NCBI RefSeq assembly: GCF_044383835.1
Contig: NZ_JBISEP010000003.1
Span: 95,008 to 159,007, forward strand
Source: Paraliobacillus sp044383835
GTDB taxonomy: Bacteria; Bacillota; Bacilli; Bacillales; Amphibacillaceae
Length of the DNA stretch: 64,000 nt
Reading direction: 5' to 3'
Shown here: in pieces, positions 1 through 8,351 of the stretch
How the letters are laid out: every line of letters starts with the position of its first letter
How positions within the stretch are numbered: position 1 is the stretch's first letter
Translations under genes and position numbers: made by a program
Notes under the pieces: model-generated
Database searches by the model: none
Seen by the model: the letters and a program-made list of their open reading frames with translations, nothing else
What the model was told of the DNA's origin: nothing

Positions 1-457
1 TGATTCCTTTACGGAGCTTGAACAGGGATTAAACCAATTAACATCGAGCTATGATGATTTCCATACTGGTTTGGTTGAATATACGGATGGAATCGATCAA
101 ATAGCCACGTCATACAATAATGTTGATAAAGGTATTGACGAAGTAGCGAATGGAACAGATGAGTTAGCTACAGGTGCTAATAAGCTTGATGACGGAACAG
201 AAGCATTAGAAACATCTACAGCTCAATTACCTAACGAAATAAAAAATGAAATAAATGCTATGTTAGAGCAATATGATAAATCTGACTATGACCCAGTATC
301 TTTCGTTTCAACAAAAAACACAAATGTTGAACGGGTGCAATTTGTTATCCGAACAGAAAGCATTGAACAACAAAAAATGGGAAAAGAGACGGAAAAAACC
401 GAGCAGAAAGAAGAACAAAAAAGCTTTTGGGACAAACTAGTAGATTTATTTAAATAA
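1..457 (+). CDS. C-terminal fragment of a membrane protein with short Gly/Asp-rich repeats (MMPL-like)
   Basis: The reading frame is open from base 2, so the start lies before the window. About 151 residues remain. They carry tandem 7-8 residue repeats of the type GxDEVAxGTDELAxGAxKLxDGT, then a segment reading FVSTKNTNVERVQFV, and a charged tail ending in WDKLVDLFK. Repeats of this kind form the extracytoplasmic helical loop of MMPL/RND-like and YhgE/Pip-like membrane proteins. The FVSxKN..VQFV segment reminds me more of Bacillus MMPL transporters. No membrane segment is present in the visible part. A terminator follows 10 bases after the stop. The family assignment is tentative. Confidence 0.6.
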   Translation, partial: DSFTELEQGLNQLTSSYDDFHTGLVEYTDGIDQIATSYNNVDKGIDEVANGTDELATGANKLDDGTEALETSTAQLPNEIKNEINAMLEQYDKSDYDPVSFVSTKNTNVERVQFVIRTESIEQQKMGKETEKTEQKEEQKSFWDKLVDLFK

Positions 458-467
458 TAGGGTATTA

Positions 468-493
468 GGGGCAGACTCCACTGCCCCATTTTT
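468..493 (+). terminator. Rho-independent terminator of the MMPL-like gene
   Basis: A 7-bp GC-rich stem (GGGGCAG / CTGCCCC) with a 6-base loop is followed by ATTTTTG. It lies 10 bases after the preceding stop codon and isolates that gene from the copper-storage gene. Confidence 0.85.
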
Positions 494-556
494 GTGTTTA
501 TAAAATTACATTATGGGAAAAGTATCATTACAATATTTTTTAAGGAGCTGTTTGTT

Positions 557-883
557 ATGAGTCATGAAAATCACCAAAAATTGTTGGCACTACTTCATGA
601 ATGTATCGTAGCGTGCAACCACTGTTTTGATGCTTGTTTACAAGAAGATAATGTAGAAATGATGGCGCCATGCATTCGACTAGACCGAGAATGTGCCGAC
701 ATTTGTGGGTATTTGGAAGCAGCGATTACAAGAAACTCTCCATATATTAAAGAGCTAGCAGCAGTATGTGCGAAAATTTGCCATGATTGTGGTCTAGAAT
801 GCAATAAACACGAACATGATCACTGTAAAAAATGCGCAGATGCTTGCTTTAAATGTGAAGAGGCATGCAAATCTATCGCATAA
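557..883 (+). CDS. Four-helix-bundle copper-storage protein (YhjQ/Csp3-like, DUF326)
   Basis: The 108-residue soluble protein has 16 cysteines at about 16, 20, 23, 27, 39, 46, 50, 71, 75, 78, 82, 90, 93, 97, 100 and 104. They mostly sit in CxxxC and CxxC pairs on predicted amphipathic helices. This is the signature of DUF326/Csp cytosolic copper-storage proteins, which line the core of a four-helix bundle with thiolates that bind Cu(I). There is no signal peptide, so a cytosolic (Csp3-like) role is inferred. The ATG at 557 is chosen because AAGGAG lies 9 bases upstream. A longer frame from 494 has no ribosome binding site. The gene is monocistronic, with terminators on both sides. Confidence 0.85.
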   Translation: MSHENHQKLLALLHECIVACNHCFDACLQEDNVEMMAPCIRLDRECADICGYLEAAITRNSPYIKELAAVCAKICHDCGLECNKHEHDHCKKCADACFKCEEACKSIA

Positions 884-910
884 AACGTCACTCTTTGTAA
901 ATTTACATTT

Positions 911-949
911 AAAATGGGACAAGGGAGTTTGATTCCTTTGTCCCGTTTT
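911..949 (+). terminator. Terminator after the copper-storage gene
   Basis: A long stem (AAAATGGGACAAGGGA pairing with TCCTTTGTCCCGTTTT) flanks a short loop and has A- and T-rich edges, so it may work in both directions. Confidence 0.8.
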
Positions 950-1024
950 GTACGACAGGTAGGTGACAAGTACTAAACATTCCACGTATAATGGAAGTAA
1001 TAAATGTGCTTGGGGGATTAATTT

Positions 1025-1831
1025 ATGCAAACAATCCTAGATAAGATCCAATTGAAATATCATACATTAAGTAAAACAGAAAAAAAAATTGCTAATTATG
1101 TCATCACACATAATCAAGAATTACTCAATATACATATTAAAGAATTAGCCAAACAAATCGAAGTATCAGACGCTGCTGTAACGCGTTTTTGCAAAAAAAT
1201 TGGTGCAGCTAATTTTGTAGAGTTCAAAATACTTCTGAGAGATGCGGTAAAAGAGACAACTACAACGCATAATGCAATTAGTAGCGTCAATTCAATTTAC
1301 GAATCGGTTATTCAATCGACAAATTCGTTAACCAAAATGGAGACCTATCAAGAGGCATGTAACTGGATTCTTAAAGCGAATAAAATCCATGTATTTGGCC
1401 TCGGTAGTTCAGGGTTATCTGGAGAAGAACTAAAATTTCGTCTTAGTCGGATGGGATTACATATTAATGCTTATGGTGATTCTCATTCAATGATCATTGC
1501 ATCATCGATTCTTACAGAAAAAGATGTCGTTATAGCCATTTCCAGCTCTGGACAAACAAAAGAAATCCTTGAAGCAATTGAATTAGCAAAGAGGAGGAAA
1601 GCGAACATCATTTCGATCACTAATTACTCCGAAACACCTTTAACAAAAAATTCTGACTTAGCACTTTATACTTCTAGCATTAATCGTTATCAAGCTTTAG
1701 GATTTTTGAATAGCCAACTATCGATTCTCTATTCCCTCGATATTCTTAGTATGCTATTAGCTGAAAACCAAACCTATATGAAAGCATATCAAGAAACATT
1801 ACATGCTTTAGATGAATATAAAAAAATATAG
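1025..1831 (+). CDS. RpiR/MurR-family transcriptional regulator with SIS domain
   Basis: The 268-residue protein has an N-terminal RpiR-type helix-turn-helix (about residues 1-77, with the typical SDAAVTRFCKKIG recognition segment). A SIS sugar-phosphate-binding domain follows at about 105-240, with the motifs GLGSSG and ISSSGQTKE. Such proteins repress or activate sugar-phosphate catabolic genes according to a phosphosugar ligand. It is convergent with nanE and a PTS permease, so ManNAc-6-P or GlcNAc-6-P is the inferred effector. The start has a GGGGGATT ribosome binding site. A palindrome just upstream of the PTS promoter (TTGAT/ATCAA arms, 4194-4210) is a possible operator. Confidence 0.85.
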   Translation: MQTILDKIQLKYHTLSKTEKKIANYVITHNQELLNIHIKELAKQIEVSDAAVTRFCKKIGAANFVEFKILLRDAVKETTTTHNAISSVNSIYESVIQSTNSLTKMETYQEACNWILKANKIHVFGLGSSGLSGEELKFRLSRMGLHINAYGDSHSMIIASSILTEKDVVIAISSSGQTKEILEAIELAKRRKANIISITNYSETPLTKNSDLALYTSSINRYQALGFLNSQLSILYSLDILSMLLAENQTYMKAYQETLHALDEYKKI

Positions 1832-1866
1832 AAATGAATACAGTGATTCATTTCTATATTTTTTTT
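1821..1866. terminator. Bidirectional terminator between rpiR-like gene and nanE
   Basis: A perfect stem (TATAGAAATGAAT / ATTCATTTCTATA) with a 6-base loop is bounded by A6 on the left and T7 on the right. It overlaps the regulator's stop codon and lies 6 bases from the end of nanE, so it serves both convergent genes. Confidence 0.9.
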
Positions 1867-1871
1867 GCTAA

Positions 1872-2555
1872 TTATTGTATGGCATCAGAGAATTTTTTTG
1901 TAATTAATTGTGGTCGTGTAATCGCACTTCCAACTACAACAAATGTTGCTCCTAATTCCAATACTTTTTTTGATTTTTCGGGGGTGTCAATCTTCCCTTC
2001 TGCAACGACAGGAATAGACACGGCATCAATAAATGATCGAAAGATTTTATAATCATTATCTGCTATATTTTGCCCTTCTGTTTCCTTCGTATAACCAACT
2101 AAAGTAGTCGAAATACAATCAAAGCCTAAACGCTCCGCTTTCATTGCCTCTTCTACTGTTGAACAATCCGCCATTAATCCAATATGAGGAGCTTTTTCCT
2201 TTACAAATGCAACAATATCTTTTAATGTTTCATTATTTGGACGTTCTCTAAATGTTGCATCCATCGCAATCATATCCGCCTGCGCATCCAATAAAGCTTT
2301 GACTTCTTTTTGTGTAGCTGTAATAAAAATTTCACTGTCTGGATAATCTTGTTTGATTATTCCGATTATAGGAAGTTCTACTTGCTGTTTAATTTCTTTT
2401 ATATCAGCAACGGAATTCGCTCTAATACCCGAAGCTCCACCTTGAAGTGCCGCAACAGCCATTCTTCCCATTATAAACGAGGAGTGCAATGGCTCATCCT
2501 CTAACGCTTGACAAGATACGACTAACTTCTTGTGTAATACTTTAAAAATATCCAT
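1872..2555 (-). CDS. nanE: N-acetylmannosamine-6-phosphate 2-epimerase
   Basis: The 227-residue TIM-barrel protein matches NanE. It has the early CQALEDEPLH segment, GASGIRANS, the IGIIKQDY strand, AMDATFRERP, MADCSTVEEA and the C-terminal phosphate-binding VVAEGKI and VVVGSAITRP. NanE converts ManNAc-6-P to GlcNAc-6-P in the cytosol, feeding NagA/NagB. Neither of those is in this window. The length is normal for the family. The gene follows the PTS EIICB gene by 2 bases, and its AGGAG lies inside the end of that gene, so the two are cotranscribed. The pairing suggests uptake and phosphorylation of ManNAc or a related amino sugar. Confidence 0.93.
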   Translation of the reverse strand: MDIFKVLHKKLVVSCQALEDEPLHSSFIMGRMAVAALQGGASGIRANSVADIKEIKQQVELPIIGIIKQDYPDSEIFITATQKEVKALLDAQADMIAMDATFRERPNNETLKDIVAFVKEKAPHIGLMADCSTVEEAMKAERLGFDCISTTLVGYTKETEGQNIADNDYKIFRSFIDAVSIPVVAEGKIDTPEKSKKVLELGATFVVVGSAITRPQLITKKFSDAIQ

Positions 2556-2557
2556 GT

Positions 2558-4123
2558 CTAAATATCTCCTAACGCTTCTTCTACCTCATTTTTGATCACT
2601 GATACTTCAGGGCCATATATTACTTGTACGCCATTCCCACTTACAATGACACCCTTTGCAGCTGTTTTTTTCAATTTATCTTGGTCAACCTTTTCACCAT
2701 TATGAACGGTCACACGTAGACGAGTCGCACAGTTATCTATATCTTTAATATTTTTCTTGTTACCAAGTGCTTCAATGATTAGACCTGCTCTTTCCGTTTT
2801 AGTAAAGGAGTAGTCTTCCATTGCTTCGTCTTCACGGCCAGGAGTTTTGAAATTAAATTTTTTAATAACAAATTTAAAGGTAAAGTAATAAAGGAAAAAC
2901 CAAGGAACACCAATAAGTGGAACAATGAACCAGTTTGTTTTATCTGCACCTTGTAACACCCCAAACAGCATGAAATCAATAAAACCACCAGAGAATGTTT
3001 GACCAATTGTAATTTCAAAAATGTGTGCAAGCATAAATGCAATACCATCATAAAATGCGTGAATAACGTATAAAACCGGCGCAATGAACAAGAAAGAGAA
3101 CTCAATTGGCTCTGTAATGCCTGTTAAGAATGAAGTAATACCAGCTGATAATAATAAGCCAGCCACTTTCTTTTTATTTTCAGGCTTTGCCGTATGATAC
3201 ATTGCAAGACAAGCACCTAACAAACCAAACATCATCGTGATATGTCGACCTGACATAAATCTTGCCGTACCAATAAAAAATTGACCAATTGTTTCAGCAC
3301 TAGCTAGTTGAGCAAAAAAGATACGTTGCGTTCCTTCTATTAATGAACCATCAACAATCATGGATCCGCCAAGACTTGTTGTCCAAAACGGTAAATAGAA
3401 AATGTGATGTAAGCCGAATGGTCCGAGTAATCTTAAAACAAATCCATAAATAAATGTTCCAACGTAACCAGTTGCATCTACAAGACCACCTAAAGAATAA
3501 ATTCCTGATTGTACAATTGGCCAAAAATAAAATAGTATGATACCCAAGAATATGGAAGTGAATGCGGATATAATCGGGATAAATCGAGACCCACCAAAAA
3601 AGCCTAAAAACTTTGGTAGCTCAATTTTGTTATATCGATTATGCAAAATATATGCTAAAAGACCAGCTAAAACACCACCAAATACACCAGTTTCTAATGA
3701 CTGAATGCCTAACACCATACCTTGTCCAACTTCAGCAATATTTGTATCTGCAAGCTGTCCAGTAATTATAAGCATTGCATTAATTGTCGCGTGCATCACT
3801 AAGAATCCTAATAATGCAGCAAGACCAGCAGTTCCTTTATCTGAACGTGCTAATCCAATAGCAATACCGATCGCAAAAATAACCGGTAAGTTACCAAAAA
3901 TGATGCTACCAGCAGAACTCATAATTGTGAAAATAGCTTGTAAAAATGCAACATCAAGAAAAGGATATGCCTCAATTGTAGCAGTATTACTAAAAGCTCC
4001 CCCAATACCTAGCAGTAAGCCTGCAGCAGGTAGCACTGCAATCGGTAACATAAATGATTTCCCAAATCGTTGTGCTTGTTCAAAAAATACATTGTTTTTC
4101 TTTTTTTCACTCAATGTTTTCAC
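2558..4123 (-). CDS. PTS EIICB permease, glucose/N-acetylglucosamine superfamily
   Basis: The 521-residue protein has an EIIC domain of about ten membrane segments (residues about 15-420, with GPFGLHHIFYLPFW and GITEPIEFSFLF) and a C-terminal EIIB domain. The phosphocysteine is C465, in the motif DNCATRLR. No EIIA domain is attached, so it must borrow one, such as the EIIA encoded at 12716-13195. It imports and phosphorylates a sugar at the membrane. With nanE as its partner, ManNAc or another amino sugar is the best guess, but the EIIC domain also resembles maltose/glucose types. The start has an AGAGGTG ribosome binding site. Confidence 0.88.
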   Translation of the reverse strand: MKTLSEKKKNNVFFEQAQRFGKSFMLPIAVLPAAGLLLGIGGAFSNTATIEAYPFLDVAFLQAIFTIMSSAGSIIFGNLPVIFAIGIAIGLARSDKGTAGLAALLGFLVMHATINAMLIITGQLADTNIAEVGQGMVLGIQSLETGVFGGVLAGLLAYILHNRYNKIELPKFLGFFGGSRFIPIISAFTSIFLGIILFYFWPIVQSGIYSLGGLVDATGYVGTFIYGFVLRLLGPFGLHHIFYLPFWTTSLGGSMIVDGSLIEGTQRIFFAQLASAETIGQFFIGTARFMSGRHITMMFGLLGACLAMYHTAKPENKKKVAGLLLSAGITSFLTGITEPIEFSFLFIAPVLYVIHAFYDGIAFMLAHIFEITIGQTFSGGFIDFMLFGVLQGADKTNWFIVPLIGVPWFFLYYFTFKFVIKKFNFKTPGREDEAMEDYSFTKTERAGLIIEALGNKKNIKDIDNCATRLRVTVHNGEKVDQDKLKKTAAKGVIVSGNGVQVIYGPEVSVIKNEVEEALGDI

Positions 4124-4157
4124 CTCTTTTTATTTTTTGTAAATCATTTTCAAAAAT

Positions 4158-4186
4158 ATTATACAACTGAAAACTGTTTTTTTCAA
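4158..4186 (-). promoter_or_regulatory. Sigma-A promoter of the PTS-nanE operon, with adjacent palindrome
   Basis: Read on the minus strand, TTGAAA (4181-4186) and TATAAT (4158-4163) are separated by exactly 17 bases, a near-consensus sigma-A promoter. Seven bases upstream of the -35 box is an imperfect palindrome with TTGAT and ATCAA arms (4194-4210). It could bind the RpiR-type regulator. Confidence 0.75.
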
Positions 4187-4210
4187 GATAAATTTGATCT
4201 GTTATATCAA

Positions 4211-4669
4211 ACAATGTGACAGTAGTCTCCCCTACTCCATCACTTTATAATAATCTTCTTCCATCTTTCTTTAGAAGTGATGGCGTGAAAGGACTGATCC
4301 TACGTCTCGAACTATTTTATTTTGAAGTAATAAATGTACGGAAGTTTTCGTGTTGCCTTGTACTCCTATGTAAAAGAATATGTCATAAACAAAATGAAAT
4401 ATCATTCCCTGTGTTTCAACGAAATATCTCCTCAATTCTTCAACAAGCACTTCAACGAAGACACAGATTTAAACTGAAGTGAACACCCTAACTTATTACT
4501 TCGCAACTAAAAAAACATTACCAGGATGCTAGTCTGGACAAAATTAGCTATTTCCTATTGTCAAAACGATATAAATTACTCCACATTGTATTTACAATCA
4601 TTCATCATACAAAAAATTTCTTTCTTCTCTTAAATCTGCTATTATATATATTCTGTAGTTATCTCCTGA
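4211..4669. other. Intergenic stretch, one long-range hairpin, no gene seen
   Basis: About 460 bases without a convincing gene. The only structure noted is a 9-bp inverted repeat (CCATCACTT at 4237-4245 and AAGTGATGG at 4275-4283) with a 29-base loop. An 88-codon frame starting at 4216 has no ribosome binding site and no recognisable composition. No B12 riboswitch core was recognised, although the downstream gene is B12-dependent. Confidence 0.5.
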
Positions 4670-4717
4670 GATCTATATATGGAATTAACAACGATAAAAA
4701 AACACTATATATTGATT
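4670..4717 (+). promoter_or_regulatory. Two tandem NrdR boxes upstream of the ribonucleotide reductase gene
   Basis: Box 2 (4702-4717) reads ACACTATATATTGATT and box 1 (4670-4685) reads GATCTATATATGGAAT. Against the NrdR consensus acaCwAtATaTwGtgt they share the CTATATAT core. The 32-base distance between them, about three helical turns, is a spacing typical of tandem NrdR sites. Box 2 overlaps a candidate -35 TTGATT (4712-4717), which lies 17 bases before TATCAT (4735-4740). NrdR repression is therefore inferred. Confidence 0.7.
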
Positions 4718-4816
4718 TAATTTCCACTTAAAGTTATCATATAAAATAGTATGTTAATTCAAATCATATTTCAGTGATTCGTTCAACTATAGAAAAAGAG
4801 AAAAAGGGGAAATAAT

Positions 4817-7240
4817 ATGCTAATCGAATACATTACCGACGATTTTGTCGAAAAAACAGTAAATCATACAAAAAATCCATTAACTGAAATCGGTAATTTC
4901 GTCTATACGAGAACCTACTCTAGATGGAAAACAAGTAAAAACAGGAGAGAATACTGGCATGAAACGGTTCAACGTGCAGTGAATTACAATATGACTTTAG
5001 CGAGTGATCATCTAAAGAAAATCGGACTAGCACCTGACTATCGAGCACTTCAAAAAGAAGCTGAACGTATATTTGTAAACATTTATCAAACGAAACAATT
5101 CCCTTCAGGTCGTACCCTATGGCTTGGTGGTGGAAACGATGTTATAAATGAAAAATTCACACTCGGTAACTTTAATTGCTCCTTTACTAACATAAAGAAC
5201 TGGAAAGACTTATCTGAAGTATTTTATCTATTATTAGTTGGAACTGGAATCGGTATTAAATCGACATTAAACATGGCTAAATCAATGCCAAAAATTAAAA
5301 CAAATGTAAAAGTGCTTCATTCTGAGTATAAGCCTGTTCCTAAAGAAGAGCGACTTGAACATTCCAAGCTTGTTGAAATTGGGAATGGCTTTGTTAAAAT
5401 TTATATTGGTGATTCTAAAGAAGGTTGGGTGGAATCACTTGAATTATATTTACAGGTCCTAACAAAGAAAGAATATAAGCATATTCACACAGTTAAGTTC
5501 AGCTATAACTCTGTTAGACCAAACGGAGAAAGACTAAAAACATTTGGAGGAACAGCATCTGGTCATGAACCATTAAAATCGATGTACAAAGGATTTGCTA
5601 ATGTACTTAGCAATAAGATTGATGAAAGTTTAGCCCCAATTGAAATTGATGAAGATGGCTATGGTCAAGTGAGACCAATACATATTCTTGATATGGCAAA
5701 CTTAATTGGTGCTAACGTTGTTGTTGGCGGGGTACGACGTACTGCGGAAATTTTCTTATCTGATGCGGATGACATCGAAGTTCTCCTTGCTAAATACGGT
5801 ATCAATGGCTTTTGGTCACAAGATCATTTTGATCAACATGAAGTGGTTAAACATGCTTTACTTAAGAATGGTGTGCAGCTACCAAAATGGTTTGAAGAAA
5901 TGTCACTAAAACAACATGCTGTATCCTATGATGACGGCAAGGATTTGAAATATTTCAATGATAAAGATACTGCACTCGCATTCGCAAATCAAGTAGGTGG
6001 CTATCACATGTATCCAGTTCATGAGCCAAGAAAAAATATTGATCATCGAAGAATGAGCAATAACTCTATTGCCTTTACAAGTAAACCAACCGACGAAAGA
6101 TTAAGTTTACAATTTGAATTACTAAAAGGGGAAGGAGAGCCTGCATTCGTCAACCTTGAAGAAGGTGCTAGACGTGTACTGAAACAATTAGGAGATGAAA
6201 ACCCAACAAGAAGTAGACTTGAATATATCATGGAAGAGATTGGACTAAACCCATGTGTTGAAATTCTTTTATTTAGTAAAAACGTTTGTAATTTAACAAC
6301 GGTTAACTTAACTGCCTTTGTTAATGAAGATCGAACACTTGATGAAGAAGGGTTGTTACAAGCACAAAGAGATTCTGCTCGAATAGGACTAAGAATGACT
6401 TTAGCGGAGCTTGAACTTGATGCATGGAACAAAGTACAAAAGCGTGATCGATTGTTAGGTACGTCATTAACTGGCTGGAAAGATGCTATGGCTTTATTAG
6501 GCTATACTGACACCCAAGAAGAAGAGTTACAAAGAAAATTACATCATGCATCAAGAAGCGAAGCTGAAAAATATGCAAAAGAACTTCGAATAAACGCACC
6601 ATTACTTGTAACAGCAGTTAAGCCTGAAGGCACCTTGAGTCAAGTCGCACGAAACCCAATTACAGACTCTCCTGTTTCAAGTGGGTTACACTGGTCTCAC
6701 TCTCCTTACTACATTAGACGGATTAGAGTAAGTGAAGCGGATCCTCTTGCAAAAGTTGCTTTAGATCTAGGATGGACAGTAAATCCAGAAGTTGGAACAG
6801 AAGGCGACTCTCATGAAGAACGAATCGCCAATGCCAAAACGCTTGTTATTGATTTCCCAGTTGCTTCTGGTGCAGATAAAACAAAAGATGATATTTCAGT
6901 TGATGAACAGTTCGATAACTACTTTAGTTTCCAAAATAACTATACTGAACATAACACATCAAATACTATTACTGTTAAACCTAACGAATGGAAAAGAGCT
7001 GAAGAAAGGGTTAAACAAGGATGGGATAACTTTGTTGGCGTTTCTTTCTTAGCATTAGATGGAGGAACTTATCAACTTACCCCATATGAAGCAATTACAA
7101 AAGAAGCATTTGAAGAGAAAAAAGCAAAAATGACACCATTTACTGCTGAATTGCTACAACAATATGAAGTCACTGACAACCTTGAAGATGCAGACCTTGG
7201 GAATGATGGTTGCACAACAGGCGCTTGTCCAATTCGATAA
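4817..7240 (+). CDS. rtpR: Adenosylcobalamin-dependent ribonucleoside-triphosphate reductase (class II)
   Basis: The 807-residue protein belongs to the monomeric class II family typified by Lactobacillus leichmannii RTPR. It reduces ribonucleoside triphosphates to dNTPs using an adenosylcobalamin-derived thiyl radical. Visible catalytic residues are C121 (NFNCSF) and C491 (NVCNLTTVN), the redox pair; C480 and E482 in NPCVEILL, the thiyl radical site; and the C-terminal reducing pair C799/C804 in CTTGACPIR. The 11-residue C480-C491 spacing matches the reference enzyme. The protein is about 70 residues longer than that enzyme (739 residues, from memory), with the extra length between C121 and C480. 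AAAAGGGG precedes the ATG. Confidence 0.95.
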   Translation: MLIEYITDDFVEKTVNHTKNPLTEIGNFVYTRTYSRWKTSKNRREYWHETVQRAVNYNMTLASDHLKKIGLAPDYRALQKEAERIFVNIYQTKQFPSGRTLWLGGGNDVINEKFTLGNFNCSFTNIKNWKDLSEVFYLLLVGTGIGIKSTLNMAKSMPKIKTNVKVLHSEYKPVPKEERLEHSKLVEIGNGFVKIYIGDSKEGWVESLELYLQVLTKKEYKHIHTVKFSYNSVRPNGERLKTFGGTASGHEPLKSMYKGFANVLSNKIDESLAPIEIDEDGYGQVRPIHILDMANLIGANVVVGGVRRTAEIFLSDADDIEVLLAKYGINGFWSQDHFDQHEVVKHALLKNGVQLPKWFEEMSLKQHAVSYDDGKDLKYFNDKDTALAFANQVGGYHMYPVHEPRKNIDHRRMSNNSIAFTSKPTDERLSLQFELLKGEGEPAFVNLEEGARRVLKQLGDENPTRSRLEYIMEEIGLNPCVEILLFSKNVCNLTTVNLTAFVNEDRTLDEEGLLQAQRDSARIGLRMTLAELELDAWNKVQKRDRLLGTSLTGWKDAMALLGYTDTQEEELQRKLHHASRSEAEKYAKELRINAPLLVTAVKPEGTLSQVARNPITDSPVSSGLHWSHSPYYIRRIRVSEADPLAKVALDLGWTVNPEVGTEGDSHEERIANAKTLVIDFPVASGADKTKDDISVDEQFDNYFSFQNNYTEHNTSNTITVKPNEWKRAEERVKQGWDNFVGVSFLALDGGTYQLTPYEAITKEAFEEKKAKMTPFTAELLQQYEVTDNLEDADLGNDGCTTGACPIR

Positions 7241-7247
7241 TAGACTG

Positions 7248-7283
7248 TGAGTGGCGTCATTGTATAGAGACGCCCTCATTTTT
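7248..7283 (+). terminator. Terminator after rtpR
   Basis: A GAGTGGCGTC / GACGCCCTC stem with a short loop is followed by ATTTTTAAA, 7 bases after the rtpR stop. The lipoprotein gene downstream is probably a separate unit. Confidence 0.75.
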
Positions 7284-7312
7284 AAAATTTATCCTATAGG
7301 AGATACAATAGC

Positions 7313-7714
7313 ATGAGATTTTTAAATTTAGTTCTATCTTTTATGTTAGTATCAAGTATTTTATTAGGCTGTGAATCAACTAATTCTGATAATAACAACA
7401 AACAGACGGAACAAAGTGAAGTTCAACAGTTACAAATAGAAATCGTAATCTCACAAGGACACGGTCAAGAAATTCTTGCTCAAAAAGAATTGAAAGTTAA
7501 AGATGGGTTGACCTTAATGGACGTTATGAAAGATAATTTTGAGATTAAGGATGATGATGGCTTTATATCGGCCATCAATGGCATCCAAGCAGAAGATGGT
7601 GAAGCCTATGCTTGGATATATATGATTAACGGTAAGGACGCTACTGTTGGGGCTGCTGATTATGAAATAAAAAATGGAGATGTGATAGAATTTGACTTCC
7701 AAAGCTGGAAGTAA
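7313..7714 (+). CDS. DUF4430 lipoprotein (transcobalamin C-terminal-like domain)
   Basis: The 133-residue protein has a lipoprotein signal peptide with lipobox LLGC (C20), a 20-residue Asn/Gln-rich linker and one DUF4430 domain (about residues 48-131). That domain has the typical pattern of a leading strand, LTLMDVMKDNF, INGIQAED, AYAWIYMINGKDA and GDVIEFDF. DUF4430 resembles the C-terminal beta domain of transcobalamin and occurs on Gram-positive surface proteins. Placement between the B12-dependent reductase and an ECF S-component relic suggests a surface cobalamin-binding role, but that is inference. AGGAG lies 10 bases before the ATG. Confidence 0.8.
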   Translation: MRFLNLVLSFMLVSSILLGCESTNSDNNNKQTEQSEVQQLQIEIVISQGHGQEILAQKELKVKDGLTLMDVMKDNFEIKDDDGFISAINGIQAEDGEAYAWIYMINGKDATVGAADYEIKNGDVIEFDFQSWK

Positions 7715-8198
7715 ATGTTGACTGTTAGAAAATTAGCAACACTATCAATGTTAATCGGCATTGATAGTGTTGGAATAATATTTTTGATATTCATTTTAAA
7801 TGTTAAACTTCTTACCATAACCATTATGATCACCGCTATTCTTATGGGAAGAACAATTGCCATACTTATAACGACAATCAGCATTGTTGTCAGTAATTTA
7901 TTTTATGAATTGGTATTTGGATCTTTCAAAAATTATTTCCTTTTCATTTATTACAATCATTAGTGGAACATTTTATCTTTTTGAAGAGAAGAAATGCTTC
8001 GTTCATTTTCTAGCTTTAATAGGCGGTTTTGGACATAATACCTTATTGGAATTCCTTTTGATATTATCAGTAATGATATTCATCCTATATAAACCAACCA
8101 AAAGCACATTTGTAATCATAAAAAATATAGAAGGTAGTGCTCTCACGCTTTTTTTTATTTTGCACAAGGAAATTTATAACTTTATAAAAAATAATTAG
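7715..8198 (+). pseudogene. Frameshifted ECF-transporter S component (possibly for cobalamin)
   Basis: Two overlapping frames together resemble one small S component. The first frame (7715-7963) gives VRKLATLSMLIGIDSVG, then hydrophobic helices including TIMITAILMGRTIAILIT and SIVVSNLF. The match then continues in another frame (7884-8198), with NWYLDLSKIISFSFIT and IISGTFYLFEEK followed by further hydrophobic helices. The switch lies near 7900-7910. S components of this type normally run as one frame with six helices. It begins directly at the lipoprotein's stop codon, indicating a former operon. Loss of function is inferred from the frameshift; a sequencing error cannot be excluded. Confidence 0.65.
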
Positions 8199-8244
8199 CA
8201 AAAACATTGTATGAACAAGTCATGCTTCCATACAACATTTTTGC
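8198..8244. terminator. Bidirectional terminator between the S-component relic and the LCP gene
   Basis: A 16-bp stem with two G-U positions (GCAAAAACATTGTATG pairing with CATACAACATTTTTGC) has A5/T5 edges. It sits where transcription from left and right converges. Confidence 0.8.
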
Positions 8245-8351
8245 CTTTCTTTTAAATAATTATGTCTGAATTTTTCAAGAACCTTATTTTAAGCAATTCC
8301 TTTTTAAAAGTATCTGCTTTCTAGACGCCCTTTTACAGAAATCTCAGCGCA

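Noticed and set aside
4216..4482. 88-codon plus-strand frame between the PTS and rtpR genes
   Set aside because: No ribosome binding site, no recognisable composition, and it lies in the control region with promoters and hairpins.
4211..4816. Cobalamin riboswitch upstream of the B12-dependent reductase
   Set aside because: Searched for the B12-box and associated conserved blocks on the plus strand and found none; the NrdR boxes explain the region better.
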